Notes under the pieces: model-generated
Database searches by the model: none
The model's input: only the letters and a program-made list of their open reading frames with translations
What the model was told of the DNA's origin: nothing
Shown here: piece by piece, positions 17,340 through 28,916 of the stretch
Numbering within the stretch: position 1 is the first letter of the stretch
Layout of the letters: every line of letters begins with the position of its first letter
Source: Bacilli bacterium
GTDB lineage: Bacteria; Bacillota_I; Bacilli_A; RF39; UBA660
Assembly (NCBI GenBank): GCA_017460175.1
Contig: JAFUBO010000005.1
Location: 147,082-211,081 of the forward strand
Direction: 5' to 3'
Length of the DNA: 64,000 nucleotides
Position numbers and translations under genes: made by a program

Positions 17340-18374
17340 ATGAGTGATGAGAGTATTATTAGAAATTATGAAATAGAAGAAGATGATGTGTTAGATAATA
17401 CCATTAGACCTGAATCTATTGATGAATATATTGGACAAAAAGAAGTAAAAGAAAACATTAGAGTTTTTATTAAAGCAGCAAAAATGAGAAATGAACCTCT
17501 TGATCATGTCTTATTGTATGGTCCTCCAGGTTTAGGAAAAACTACATTAGCTTTTATTATTGCTCATGAGTTGGGAACTAATATTAAAACAGCTAGTGGC
17601 CCTAGTATTGAAAAAAGTGGTGATTTAGCTGCAATTTTATCTTCACTTGAACCAGGTGATGTATTGTTTATTGATGAGATACATAGAATGCCTAAATATA
17701 TTGAAGAAATATTATATCCAGCTATGGAAGATTTTTCATTAGATATAATAGTTGGTAGTGAAGGAAACAGCCGTAATATTAAGATAGATTTACCACCATT
17801 TACACTTGTTGGTGCTACAACTCGTGCAGGTGATTTATCATCTCCTTTACGAGATAGATTTGGAATTATTAATAAGTTAGAGTTTTATACAATAGATGAA
17901 TTAACTGAAATAATAAAAAGAACTTCAAGAGTTCTTAATATGCCAATAAATGATGAGGCAGCAGTTGAACTTGCTAAGAGAAGTAGAGGAACTCCTAGAA
18001 TTGCTAATAGATTATTTAAAAGAGTTCGTGATTTTGCAATGGTAGATGGTAGTGACTGTGTTACATTAGAAATAACTGATAAAGCATTAAATAGATTAAA
18101 GGTAGATAAAAATGGACTTGATAATACTGATAGGGAGTTGCTTTTAGCAATTATTAATAAATTTAATGGAGGGCCAGTAGGAATTGATGCAATTAGTTCA
18201 TCTATTGGTGAAGAAGTGACTACTATAGAAGATGTTTATGAACCTTATTTATTGCAAATGGGATTATTAAAAAGAACTTCTCGTGGACGTGTTGTTACTG
18301 AAAAAGCTTATGATGTATTAGGAATACCTAAGAAAATAAATAAAAATACACAAACAAGTCTCGACTTGGAATAG
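17340..18374 (+). CDS. ruvB: Holliday junction ATP-dependent helicase RuvB
   Basis: 344 residues. [19 protein letters not shown] start region, Walker [13 protein letters not shown], Walker [10 protein letters not shown], sensor 1 [20 protein letters not shown] with the Arg finger, and the C-terminal winged helix ([19 protein letters not shown]). The AAA+ motor drives branch migration with RuvA. A hairpin terminator separates it from queA. No ruvC is nearby, as usual in Firmicutes. Confidence 0.98.
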   Translation: MSDESIIRNYEIEEDDVLDNTIRPESIDEYIGQKEVKENIRVFIKAAKMRNEPLDHVLLYGPPGLGKTTLAFIIAHELGTNIKTASGPSIEKSGDLAAILSSLEPGDVLFIDEIHRMPKYIEEILYPAMEDFSLDIIVGSEGNSRNIKIDLPPFTLVGATTRAGDLSSPLRDRFGIINKLEFYTIDELTEIIKRTSRVLNMPINDEAAVELAKRSRGTPRIANRLFKRVRDFAMVDGSDCVTLEITDKALNRLKVDKNGLDNTDRELLLAIINKFNGGPVGIDAISSSIGEEVTTIEDVYEPYLLQMGLLKRTSRGRVVTEKAYDVLGIPKKINKNTQTSLDLE

Positions 18375-18392
18375 ATTTTGTTGTATACTATA

Positions 18393-18416
18393 AGCACTGT
18401 TTAGAAGTGCTTTTTT
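18393..18416 (+). terminator. Intrinsic terminator after ruvB
   Basis: AGCACT (18393-18398) / AGTGCT (18406-18411) with T6. It lies between ruvB and queA, so the conserved ruvAB-queA-tgt order is split into two transcripts or attenuated. Confidence 0.85.
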
Positions 18417-18435
18417 ATTGAAAGAAGGGGATAAA

Positions 18436-20591
<2,156 letters not shown>

Positions 20592-20592
20592 A

Positions 20593-20618
20593 GTATTATA
20601 TACTCTTTTTTTATATGT
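20593..20618 (+). terminator. Intrinsic terminator of queA-tgt
   Basis: GAGTAT-TAT-ATACTC hairpin followed by T7, at the convergent junction with the minus-strand YqfQ-like gene. Confidence 0.85.
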
Positions 20619-20883
20619 AAAAAATAGGACTGTTATTATTTTTTATAATCTTTTTTTCTTGTAGATTATTATTAATTGTTGTTGTAGGTGTATTCATAAT
20701 ATTGGCTATTTTAAACATTGTTTTTGCATTATTAATAATTGGTTTAACTTGATAAACTACAGGTATTGCTTGATTAATAACACCTAGAGTTTTTTGAGTC
20801 CCATCGAGTAATGCTCCCCACTTAATATTTTTTAAAAGACTTAATGTTTTCCCAATCATACTGGGATTTTGATATGGATACAT
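20611..20883 (-). CDS. YqfQ-like small protein
   Basis: 90 residues. The core WGALLDGTQKTLGVINQAIP and YQVKPIINNAKTMFKIANIM resembles the YqfQ/VrrA family of Bacilli, short proteins of unknown function with a conserved QKTLxxxNQxxPxxxQ motif. A moderately hydrophobic stretch may be membrane-associated. The tail is Asn/Lys-rich. Divergent from pilC, with a CACCTC (reverse of GAGGTG) ribosome site just upstream. Confidence 0.65.
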   Translation of the reverse strand: MYPYQNPSMIGKTLSLLKNIKWGALLDGTQKTLGVINQAIPVVYQVKPIINNAKTMFKIANIMNTPTTTINNNLQEKKIIKNNNSPIFYI

Positions 20884-20996
20884 AATTCACCTCTATTCTA
20901 ATATATGTAAATTTACTAAAATGTTTAAATAAGTATTTAAAAAAATGTAATGATATGTTAAAATACTTTTATAGTAGGGTAAAAGGAGGGTACAAT

Positions 20997-22364
20997 ATGC
21001 AAAATAATCAAGTTGAAGTGCTAAATGAGCAAAGTACTAATGGTGTTGCAAATATTAACAATCAACCAAATACTAATAATGTTGTATCAGCCCCTGTACA
21101 AAATGGTGTTAATCTGGGAACAAATATAGGATTAGATAAAAAGGGTAGAGCACAAAGACCTATTAAGGGTTATAGATATGTAATTATTAACGGAGTAGGA
21201 AAGAAAGAAAAGGGTACTTTTGATGCAGAAAGTGCTGATGATGTACGCAGTTTTTTAACATCATTAGATTATCAGGTTTTAGAAGTAAAAGAGCGTAATA
21301 AACTTGATGTAGATATTGGTGGAGGAAAATTCACAGCTGCTGATTTGTCTTTTTCACTTACACAATTATCTACTTATTTAAAAGCAGGTATACCTCTTGC
21401 TGATTCTGTTAGAATTCTTGCTAAACAATCTAAAAAGGCAGCTACTAAGAAAAGTTTTTTTGAATTAGTTTATCAATTATTAAAAGGAGAAAGCTTGTCA
21501 GAAGCTATGGAGTTGCAAGATAAGGTTTATCCTAAGTTATTAATAAATATGGTAAAAACTGCGGAAATGACAGGTGATTTACCATCTATACTTGATGATA
21601 TGGCAGAATATTACACATCTATGGATCAAACTCGTAAACAGATGAAATCAGCAATGACTTATCCACTTGTTGTATTATTTATTGCGATTGGTGTATTAAT
21701 ATTTATGCTTACATATTTGGTACCTCAGTTTAGTGCAATGTTTGAGGCTAATGGAGCAAAATTACCTGCTCTTACATTGGCGGTAATGGCAGTAAGTAAT
21801 TTTATTAAAGCTCATTGGATAATTATTTTGCTTGTACTTGCAGTTGTAATATTCGGTCTTTATGAATTATATATTCATGTTCAAAAATTTAGACAAACAG
21901 TGCAATTAGTTTTAATGCACTTACCGGTATTTAAGGATATTATAATATATAATGAAGTTGCTAATTTTACAAAAACATTTGCTTCGCTTTTAAATCATGG
22001 AGTTTTTATTACTGATAGTATGGAAATATTATCTAAAATAACAAATAATGAAATATATAAAAGAATTATTAATAATACATTAGAAAATTTAGGTAGAGGT
22101 GATTCTATTTCTTCAGCATTTAAAGGAGAATGGGCTATACCTGTTGTTGCTTATGAAATGATTGTTACTGGAGAAACTACAGGACAACTTGGTCAAATGA
22201 TGGAAAAGGTAGCAGCACATTTTCAAATGCTTCATAAGAATATAATAGAACAGATGAAGAGTTTAATTGAGCCAATACTAATTTGCCTTTTAGCAGTAGT
22301 TGTAGGTGTTATTTTATTATCAATTATTCAACCAATGTTCTCAATTTATAATCAAATTAAATAG
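20997..22364 (+). CDS. pilC: Type IV pilus assembly platform protein PilC/GspF
   Basis: 455 residues from ATG 20997 (AAAAGGAGGG). An Asn-rich disordered N-terminus of about 45 residues is followed by two type II secretion F domains. Landmarks are LSFSLTQLSTYLKAGIPLADSVRIL, MTYPLVVLFIAIGVLIFMLTYLVPQF (membrane segment) and the second-repeat KTFASLLNHGVFITDSMEIL, ending in the membrane segment ILICLLAVVVGVILLSIIQPMF. Inner-membrane platform for pilin polymerisation. Followed 13 bases later by the prepilin peptidase; the assembly ATPase is not in the window. Confidence 0.95.
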   Translation: MQNNQVEVLNEQSTNGVANINNQPNTNNVVSAPVQNGVNLGTNIGLDKKGRAQRPIKGYRYVIINGVGKKEKGTFDAESADDVRSFLTSLDYQVLEVKERNKLDVDIGGGKFTAADLSFSLTQLSTYLKAGIPLADSVRILAKQSKKAATKKSFFELVYQLLKGESLSEAMELQDKVYPKLLINMVKTAEMTGDLPSILDDMAEYYTSMDQTRKQMKSAMTYPLVVLFIAIGVLIFMLTYLVPQFSAMFEANGAKLPALTLAVMAVSNFIKAHWIIILLVLAVVIFGLYELYIHVQKFRQTVQLVLMHLPVFKDIIIYNEVANFTKTFASLLNHGVFITDSMEILSKITNNEIYKRIINNTLENLGRGDSISSAFKGEWAIPVVAYEMIVTGETTGQLGQMMEKVAAHFQMLHKNIIEQMKSLIEPILICLLAVVVGVILLSIIQPMFSIYNQIK

Positions 22365-22377
22365 GAGGTAATTTTAT

Positions 22378-23157
22378 ATGAATATTTTATATTTAATTAT
22401 CTTTTTTCTTATTGGTTTATGTATGGGATCATTTTATACAGTTGTTGGGTTAAGACTTCCTAAGCATGAAGATTTTATAGCAAATAGAAGTTATTGTGAT
22501 CATTGTCATCATGAATTATCATTTTTTGATATGATTCCGATATTTTCTTATATATTTTTAAGAGGTAAATGTAGATATTGTAATAAAAAAATAGATAATA
22601 TATCTACTTTTATGGAAGTTTTTACAGGAATATTATTTGCACTTAGTTATTATGCCTTTGGTTTTTCTTATCAATTATATATTGCATTAGGAATAGTTTC
22701 AATGTTAGTAATTATTTCTGTTTCTGATATATCATATTATATTATTCCTGATGAAGTTTTAATATTCTTTACTGGTTATTTCTTAATTATATATACTCTT
22801 AATATTGGAGTAATTAATACATTTGTAAATATATTATCTGGTGTTATAATGTTTGCGATTATGTATACTATTATGTTATTAGGTAATTTTATATTTAAAA
22901 AGGAATCACTTGGTGGAGGAGATATAAAATTAATGTTTGTAATAGGACTTGTATTAACTCCTTTATTAGGTCTTTTTGTAATTTTTATTGGTAGTTTAAT
23001 TGCTTTACCAATATCACTTATAATACTTTGTAAACAAAAAAAGAAAATAATTCCTTTTGGTCCATTTTTATTGATAGCTTTTGCATTCATTTATTTTACT
23101 AAAATTGATTCAAAAACTATATTAGATATGATGAAATCATTAATGATTATGTTTTAA
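22378..23157 (+). CDS. pilD: Prepilin peptidase (type IV, PilD/ComC family)
   Basis: 259 residues with several membrane helices. GSFYTVVGLRLP starts the N-terminal methylase-type domain; the zinc motif CDHCHHEL...CRYCNKKI (two CxxC pairs) is intact. The two catalytic aspartates are in SVSDISYYIIPDE and GGGDIKLMFVIG. It cleaves prepilins such as 435-1208 after the leader Gly. Operon with pilC. Confidence 0.96.
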   Translation: MNILYLIIFFLIGLCMGSFYTVVGLRLPKHEDFIANRSYCDHCHHELSFFDMIPIFSYIFLRGKCRYCNKKIDNISTFMEVFTGILFALSYYAFGFSYQLYIALGIVSMLVIISVSDISYYIIPDEVLIFFTGYFLIIYTLNIGVINTFVNILSGVIMFAIMYTIMLLGNFIFKKESLGGGDIKLMFVIGLVLTPLLGLFVIFIGSLIALPISLIILCKQKKKIIPFGPFLLIAFAFIYFTKIDSKTILDMMKSLMIMF

Positions 23158-23177
23158 ATTCCGTTTAGGAATTTTTT
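23156..23177 (+). terminator. Intrinsic terminator of pilC-pilD
   Basis: AAATTCC, loop GTTTA, GGAATTT followed by T4-5. Confidence 0.85.
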
Positions 23178-23228
23178 TGTTTTATATATTTTAAATTTAT
23201 GTTATATTACTAATAGGTGGTGATAAGA

Positions 23229-24536
23229 ATGATTAATATCAATGTTTTACCTGCGGATACATATACAGTAATAAATAAAACAATTATTAATGAAGAAGAT
23301 AAAAGACTTATCACTATGTTATATCAACCTATAATAGGATATACTGCAGTTAGTTTATATTATACTTTACTTGATGATTTAGAAAAATCTGATATTATGA
23401 GTGATGAATTGACTCATTATCATTTGATGGTTTCAATGCAACTTAAATTAGATGATATATTAGTTGCGAGAGAAAAATTGGAAGCTATTGGGCTTATAAA
23501 AACATACGTAAAAAAAGATAATATAAATCAATATGTTTATTTATTATATTCACCTATAAGTGCTAATGATTTTTTTAATCATCCAATACTTAATGTAGTT
23601 TTATATAATAATTTAGGTAAAAAGGAATATGAAAAAGTAAAAGATTATTTTAAAGTACCTAAAGTAAGTTTAAAAGATTATGAAGATATAACTGCTTCTT
23701 TTAATGATGTTTTTTCTTCTGTTAGGGGAACAATAGAAAATACAGATAATATTATTTCTAAAAATTCTAATAGTGTTAATGTTTTTAATAAAATAGATAT
23801 TAGTTTGATTATGTCAAGTATTCCTAAAAACCAAGTTAATGAAAAATGTTTTACAGATGATGTTGTAGAATTAATTAATAATTTAAGTTATATTTATAAT
23901 TTGGATACATTAGATATGCAAGGTTTAATTCGTAATTCAATTAATGAAAAAGGATTAATTGATAAAAACTTATTAAGAAAGAATTGTAGAAATTATTATC
24001 AATTTGATAATTATGGTAATCTTCCTACATTAATTTATAATAAACAACCTGAATATTTAAAAAAACCTCAAGGTGATAATTCTAAGTGGGCTAAAGTAGT
24101 TTATACTTTTGAAAATATTACTCCTTATCAATTATTAAAAGCTAAATATAAAGGTGCTGAACCTACTAGTAGAGATATGAAATTAGTTGAAAGTTTACTA
24201 GTAGATCAAAAACTTGCTCCTGGAGTTGTTAATGTTCTTATTAGTTATATTTTAAAAGTTAATAATGAAAAATTAAATAAGAGTTATGTGGAAACAATTG
24301 CTGGTCAATGGAAAAGACTTAATATTGAAACAGTAGAAGATGCAATGAGATATACAGAAAAGGAACATAAAAAATTAAATAAACTGGTTAAAGATAATAG
24401 TAGTAATCGTAAAGTAGTTACTAATAATAAAAAAGAAGAACAATTACCAGCTTGGTTTAATAAGGAACAAGAAATAATTAAAACTACTAAGGAAGATATA
24501 GAAGAGATAGATAATTTTTTAAAAGAATTAGTTTAA
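23229..24536 (+). CDS. dnaB: Replication initiation/membrane attachment protein (Bacillus DnaB type)
   Basis: 435 residues from ATG 23229 (GGTGGTGAT). The N-terminal winged helix (LITMLYQPIIGYTAVSLYYTL...ARELEAIGLIKTY-like segment) and YSPISANDFFNHPIL resemble Firmicutes DnaB, which loads the replicative helicase with DnaD and DnaI. A C-terminal DnaD-like helical domain spans about 290-400, with YILKVNNEKLNKSYVETIA and WKRLNIETVEDAM as landmarks. In Bacillus dnaI follows directly; here the next gene is a pyrophosphatase, so the loader ATPase is elsewhere or absent. Confidence 0.85.
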   Translation: MININVLPADTYTVINKTIINEEDKRLITMLYQPIIGYTAVSLYYTLLDDLEKSDIMSDELTHYHLMVSMQLKLDDILVAREKLEAIGLIKTYVKKDNINQYVYLLYSPISANDFFNHPILNVVLYNNLGKKEYEKVKDYFKVPKVSLKDYEDITASFNDVFSSVRGTIENTDNIISKNSNSVNVFNKIDISLIMSSIPKNQVNEKCFTDDVVELINNLSYIYNLDTLDMQGLIRNSINEKGLIDKNLLRKNCRNYYQFDNYGNLPTLIYNKQPEYLKKPQGDNSKWAKVVYTFENITPYQLLKAKYKGAEPTSRDMKLVESLLVDQKLAPGVVNVLISYILKVNNEKLNKSYVETIAGQWKRLNIETVEDAMRYTEKEHKKLNKLVKDNSSNRKVVTNNKKEEQLPAWFNKEQEIIKTTKEDIEEIDNFLKELV

Positions 24537-24542
24537 TTGATT

Positions 24543-24569
24543 AAAAAAGAAGTAATGCTTCTTTTTTTT
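24543..24569 (+). terminator. Intrinsic terminator of dnaB
   Basis: AAAAAAGAAG (24543-24552) / CTTCTTTTTT (24558-24567). Confidence 0.85.
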
Positions 24570-24578
24570 ATTTTATTG

Positions 24579-24587
24579 TGATATAAT
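24579..24587 (+). promoter_or_regulatory. Extended -10 promoter for the pyrophosphatase gene
   Basis: TGATATAAT shortly after the dnaB terminator T tract; same arrangement as at 1246 and 8172. Confidence 0.55.
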
Positions 24588-24612
24588 TTTAGGTAGAAAG
24601 AGTGTGAAGGGT

Positions 24613-26229
24613 ATGAATAAAACTTTAATATTTGGACATAAGAAACCAGATACAGATGCTGTTATGTCTGCAATTGGACTTTCTTATTTAAAAAACAGTT
24701 TAGGTTTTAATACTGAGGCTAGAGTATTGGGTGATTTAAATAAGGAAACTAAGTATGCTTTAAATTATTTTGGTTTACAAATACCTAAATATTTGAACGA
24801 TGTTAAATTACAGTTAAAAGATGTTAACTATCATAAAGGTTTTTATATAAAAGATACTGATAGTATATATGATGGATATCAAGCAATGCTTAAGGAAGGA
24901 TTGACTGGATTACCTGTAGTAAAGGAAAATGGTTCTTTTGAAGGACTTATTACTTTAAAAGATTTATCTCATGTAATGATTAATGAAAATGTTGAGAATT
25001 TAGATACTTCATATGATAATTTATTAAAAGTACTTGAGGCAGAGGAAATAGTTAGATGTAGTGATGAAATAAATGGTAAATTATTAGTAGCTGCTTATAG
25101 AAGTAGTACATTTATGTCTAATGTATCTTTGGACTCTAATGATATTTTAATAGTTGGTGATAGACATAGTGTTATCGAATATGCTGTTACATCAGGTGTT
25201 AAATTAATAATACTTACTAATCAATCATATATAAAGGATGAACATATAGAAATAGCTAAAAATAATGGAGTTAATATTATCCGAACAGGTTATGATACAT
25301 ATAGAGCTTCTAAAATGGTATCTCTTACTAATTATATTAAGACTATGTTACGTGCATATAATCCAGCTAAATTCTTAGAAACAGATTTTGTTTCTGATGT
25401 TTTAGATATTAATAATAAATTAAAACATACTAATTATCCAGTAGTAGATAAAAATAATAAATGTTTAGGTTTACTTAGAATAACTGATTTATCAGAAAGT
25501 AATCCTAAAAAAGTTATATTAGTGGATCATAATGAAAAATTACAAAGCGTAGATGGACTTGATGAGGCAGAAATATTAGAAATAATAGATCATCATAATT
25601 TAGGAAGTATTACTACTGCTAATCCTATTAATTTTAGAAATATGTCAGTTGGTTCTACTTCTACAATAGTTTATAGTTTATTTAAAGAAAAGAATATAGA
25701 GATACCTAAACAAATAGCAGGTGCATTAATTTCTGGAGTGCTTTCAGATACTCTTATTTTAAAGAGTCCAACTGCTACAGATAAAGATAGGGAAGCAGTT
25801 TTAGATTTGGCTAATATTTTATCTATTAATTACGAGGAATATGGGATGAATCTATTAAAAGCTGGTACTTCGTTAAAGGGTATGAGTAAAGAAGATGTTT
25901 TATATAATGACTATAAATTATATTCAGTTAATGATAAAAATTTTGCGATAGGGCAATTTTTTACAATGGATTTTGAAGAAATAGAAAAAGAAATAGATGA
26001 ATATGTAAAGGTATTAGATCGTGTTAGTGAAGCTAATAATTATTCTTTAGTAGCATTATATGTAACTGATATTATTAAGAATGGTAGTTATGTAATATAT
26101 AATACTAAAGGCAAAAATATTATGGATGTAGCATATCAAAATGATGTTAATGAAGGATTTTTTATATCTGGATGCGTATCACGTAAAAAACATGTTGTAC
26201 CTCAAATAATGAGTATACTTGAAAATTAG
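24613..26229 (+). CDS. ppaC: Manganese-dependent inorganic pyrophosphatase with CBS and DRTGG domains
   Basis: 538 residues from ATG 24613; the GTG nine bases upstream is too close to the AGAAAGAG site. Family II DHH catalytic motifs: GHKKPDTDAV at the N-terminus, LVDHNE and EIIDHHNLG, plus GSTSTIVYSL. Inserted between them are a first CBS unit (about 70-125), a DRTGG domain (ILIVGDRHSVIEYA region) and a second CBS unit, making the nucleotide-regulated CBS-PPase type. A C-terminal DHHA2 region follows. It hydrolyses PPi, probably controlled by AMP/ADP/diadenosine polyphosphates as in characterised clostridial enzymes. Confidence 0.95.
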   Translation: MNKTLIFGHKKPDTDAVMSAIGLSYLKNSLGFNTEARVLGDLNKETKYALNYFGLQIPKYLNDVKLQLKDVNYHKGFYIKDTDSIYDGYQAMLKEGLTGLPVVKENGSFEGLITLKDLSHVMINENVENLDTSYDNLLKVLEAEEIVRCSDEINGKLLVAAYRSSTFMSNVSLDSNDILIVGDRHSVIEYAVTSGVKLIILTNQSYIKDEHIEIAKNNGVNIIRTGYDTYRASKMVSLTNYIKTMLRAYNPAKFLETDFVSDVLDINNKLKHTNYPVVDKNNKCLGLLRITDLSESNPKKVILVDHNEKLQSVDGLDEAEILEIIDHHNLGSITTANPINFRNMSVGSTSTIVYSLFKEKNIEIPKQIAGALISGVLSDTLILKSPTATDKDREAVLDLANILSINYEEYGMNLLKAGTSLKGMSKEDVLYNDYKLYSVNDKNFAIGQFFTMDFEEIEKEIDEYVKVLDRVSEANNYSLVALYVTDIIKNGSYVIYNTKGKNIMDVAYQNDVNEGFFISGCVSRKKHVVPQIMSILEN

Positions 26230-26237
26230 GAGGATGT

Positions 26238-26756
26238 ATGGAAAAAATAGTTGGAATATTTATTTCAATGTTTGGAGGATTAAAAAGTTTACCTTTTGGT
26301 AAAGAATTAATTGTATTTATTATTTCGTTAATGCCAATTCTTGAATTAAGGGGAGGTTTACTTGCAGCATCTTTTCTTAATTTAGATCCAATAAAAAGTT
26401 ATATAATTTGTATAATTGGTAATATAATACCAGTTCCTTTTATATTATGGTTTATTAATTCAATATTAAAATCTATGAGAAATAGTAAATATAAAAAAAT
26501 AAAAGGTATTGCTAAATGGTTAGATAAAAAAGTAGATAAGCATAAAGGACAAATAGAAAAGTTTGGTTTTTGGGGATTAGTTTTATTTGTTGGTATTCCA
26601 CTACCTGGTACAGGTGCTTGGACAGGATGTTTGATTGCATCAGTATTAGAAATGGATAGAAAAAAATCTTTTATAGCGACTATGATTGGAATACTTATGG
26701 CTAGTATTATAATGATGCTTATATCATTTGGTCTTTTAAAATTTATAATAGGATAA
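26238..26756 (+). CDS. Small multi-drug export family membrane protein
   Basis: 172 residues with about four membrane segments. FIISLMPILELRGGLLAA and FWGLVLFVGIPLPGTGAWTG are the signatures of the Sm_multidrug_ex (PF06695) family. Despite the name the transported substrate is unproven. Nine bases after ppaC with a GGAGG site, so cotranscribed. Ends in a terminator hairpin. Confidence 0.85.
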   Translation: MEKIVGIFISMFGGLKSLPFGKELIVFIISLMPILELRGGLLAASFLNLDPIKSYIICIIGNIIPVPFILWFINSILKSMRNSKYKKIKGIAKWLDKKVDKHKGQIEKFGFWGLVLFVGIPLPGTGAWTGCLIASVLEMDRKKSFIATMIGILMASIIMMLISFGLLKFIIG

Positions 26757-26769
26757 TTTATCCTGTTTT
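26750..26769 (+). terminator. Intrinsic terminator
   Basis: AGGATAA-T-TTATCCT stem overlapping the stop codon, then GTTTTT. Confidence 0.75.
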
Positions 26770-26822
26770 TCTTTTATAATAATATTATTTATATTATAAT
26801 AATAATATATAGTGGTGATGAT

Positions 26823-27530
26823 ATGTATAAATTTATGTTTTTATTTTTACAATTTTTCTTTTATTCAGTATTAGGATTTATTATTGAAATTATATCATGT
26901 ACTCTTGTTACTAAGAAAATTACTTTTAGTAGGGGATATTTATTAGGACCATATATTCCAATATTTGGTTTTGGTGCTATTATAATGGTTAATTTTTTAG
27001 ATAAATATAAAGACGATTTATTAATATTATTTATTCTTAGTATGATTGTATGCTGTTTAGTGGAATACTTTACAAGTTTATTATTGGAAAAGATATTTAA
27101 ATTAAGATGGTGGGATTATTCACATGAAAGTTTTAATGTAAATGGTAGAATATGTTTAAAAAATGGTGTTTTATTTGGATTAGGTGGTCTTGTTATTACT
27201 AAATATTTTAATCCATTATTATTAATGTTTTTAAATGCTTTTAGTATGAAAACAATTATAATAGTTGGTAGTATATTATTTGGAATTATTATTTTGGATA
27301 CTATTATTTCTACATTTACTATTTCTAAATTAAAAATAAATACAAAAAAATATTTGAATAAAGATGCAACAAGTGTAGTTAAATTACAAGTTGCACAATC
27401 TTTAGATAAATATAGTATTTTTTATAAAAGAATTTTTCATGCATTCCCACATATTAAATTAAATACTAATATAGTAAAATTAAGAGAATTTATGGATGAA
27501 TTTAGAAAAAATAATATTAAAAATAAATAG
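26823..27530 (+). CDS. PF06541-type putative ABC-transporter permease
   Basis: 235 residues, about five membrane helices. FFFYSVLGFIIEIISCTLV, RGYLLGPYIPIFGFGA, LLEKIFKLRWWDYS and NVNGRICLKNGVLFGLGGL are the recurring blocks of the PF06541 family. No ATPase partner is adjacent. Ends in a short basic cytoplasmic tail. Upstream AGTGGTGAT ribosome site. Confidence 0.85.
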   Translation: MYKFMFLFLQFFFYSVLGFIIEIISCTLVTKKITFSRGYLLGPYIPIFGFGAIIMVNFLDKYKDDLLILFILSMIVCCLVEYFTSLLLEKIFKLRWWDYSHESFNVNGRICLKNGVLFGLGGLVITKYFNPLLLMFLNAFSMKTIIIVGSILFGIIILDTIISTFTISKLKINTKKYLNKDATSVVKLQVAQSLDKYSIFYKRIFHAFPHIKLNTNIVKLREFMDEFRKNNIKNK

Positions 27531-27539
27531 GAGGGTATT

Positions 27540-28916
27540 ATGTATAAATATAAAAAAGATTTAGATAAAAATATATTTAGAGGGTATGATATTAGAGGAG
27601 TATATCCTACTAATTTAGATGAAGATACTTTCTATACTTTTGGCTTAGGATTTGGTAGTCATATTCAAAGAATTGGTAAAAAAATTTGTGTAGTAGGTCA
27701 TGATAATAGATTATCATCAGATAGTTTATATAATGCTTTAATTGAGGGTATTAAAAGTACAGGATGTGATATTGTTTCGTTGGGTTTATGTACTACACCA
27801 ATGTATTATTATGCATGTATTAAGTTAGGAATTCCTAGTGGTGTAATGGTTACGGCATCTCATAATCCAAAAGATGAGAATGGACTTAAATTTGCTTTTG
27901 ATGAAAGTGGTAATTGCAAAGGTCAAGAAATACAGGATTTTTATAATGAATTATTAGTTGCTGATTTTTTAAGTGGTGAAGGTAATATAAAAGAATATAA
28001 TATAGAACCAGAGTATATTGATTTATATAAAACTAATTTACATTTTGGAGATAGAAAATTAAAAGTAATTTTAGATCCAGCAAATGGAGCTACTTCAAAT
28101 TTTTGTCGTAAAATATATTCATTGTATCCAATGGATTTAATTATTATAAATGAAGAAAGTGATGGTACTTTTCCAAATCATCACCCTGATCCATGTATTG
28201 AATCTAATTTAGAACAATTAAAAGCTAAAGTAATAGAAACTAAAGCTGATATAGGTATATCTTTTGATGGTGATGGTGATAGATTAGGTATTATCTCTAA
28301 TACTGGAAGATTTATTCCTTCAGATATTTTTATGATTATCTATATTAGAGATATGATTAATAAGGTTTCTAATAAAAGTTTTTTATATGATATTAAGTGT
28401 TCTAAAAGTTTAAGTGATGAAATTGATAAATTAGGTGGTAATGGAATTTGTTATCGTACTGGTAACTCTTATATGAAGGCTAAGGTTAATGATGATAAAT
28501 TACCATTTGGTGGTGAACTTTCTGGTCATATTTATTTTAATGATAGATGGCCTGGATTTGATAGTGGAATGTATGCGGGACTTAGAATGTTGGAAATATT
28601 ATCTAATACAAGTAAAACAGTTGAAGAATTATTAGAAAATATTAATAAGTATTATTCAGATGAAGAAGAAAAATATCCATCTAGTGATGATAAGAAATTT
28701 AAAGTGGTTGAAAAAATTAAGGAATATGTTATATCTAAAGGCTATGACTATATAGATATAGATGGTATTAGAGTTAGTTTTCCTGATGGTTGGGCATTAG
28801 TTCGTGCTTCTAATACAGGACCTAATATTACTGCTAGATTTGAAGCTACTTCAGAAGAAAGATTAAAAGAAATACAAGATGAATTTAGAGGTGTTATAAA
28901 TGAAGAAAACAAATAA
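27540..28916 (+). CDS. Phosphomannomutase/phosphoglucomutase
   Basis: 458 residues. Alpha-D-phosphohexomutase landmarks: FRGYDIRGVYP, catalytic serine loop VTASHNPKDENG, metal loop SFDGDGDRLGI, sugar-recognition GGELSGHIYF and phosphate-binding RASNTGPNITARFEA. It interconverts hexose 1- and 6-phosphates, feeding nucleotide sugar synthesis for cell surface glycans. Its last codons overlap the next gene by 17 bases. Confidence 0.95.
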   Translation: MYKYKKDLDKNIFRGYDIRGVYPTNLDEDTFYTFGLGFGSHIQRIGKKICVVGHDNRLSSDSLYNALIEGIKSTGCDIVSLGLCTTPMYYYACIKLGIPSGVMVTASHNPKDENGLKFAFDESGNCKGQEIQDFYNELLVADFLSGEGNIKEYNIEPEYIDLYKTNLHFGDRKLKVILDPANGATSNFCRKIYSLYPMDLIIINEESDGTFPNHHPDPCIESNLEQLKAKVIETKADIGISFDGDGDRLGIISNTGRFIPSDIFMIIYIRDMINKVSNKSFLYDIKCSKSLSDEIDKLGGNGICYRTGNSYMKAKVNDDKLPFGGELSGHIYFNDRWPGFDSGMYAGLRMLEILSNTSKTVEELLENINKYYSDEEEKYPSSDDKKFKVVEKIKEYVISKGYDYIDIDGIRVSFPDGWALVRASNTGPNITARFEATSEERLKEIQDEFRGVINEENK

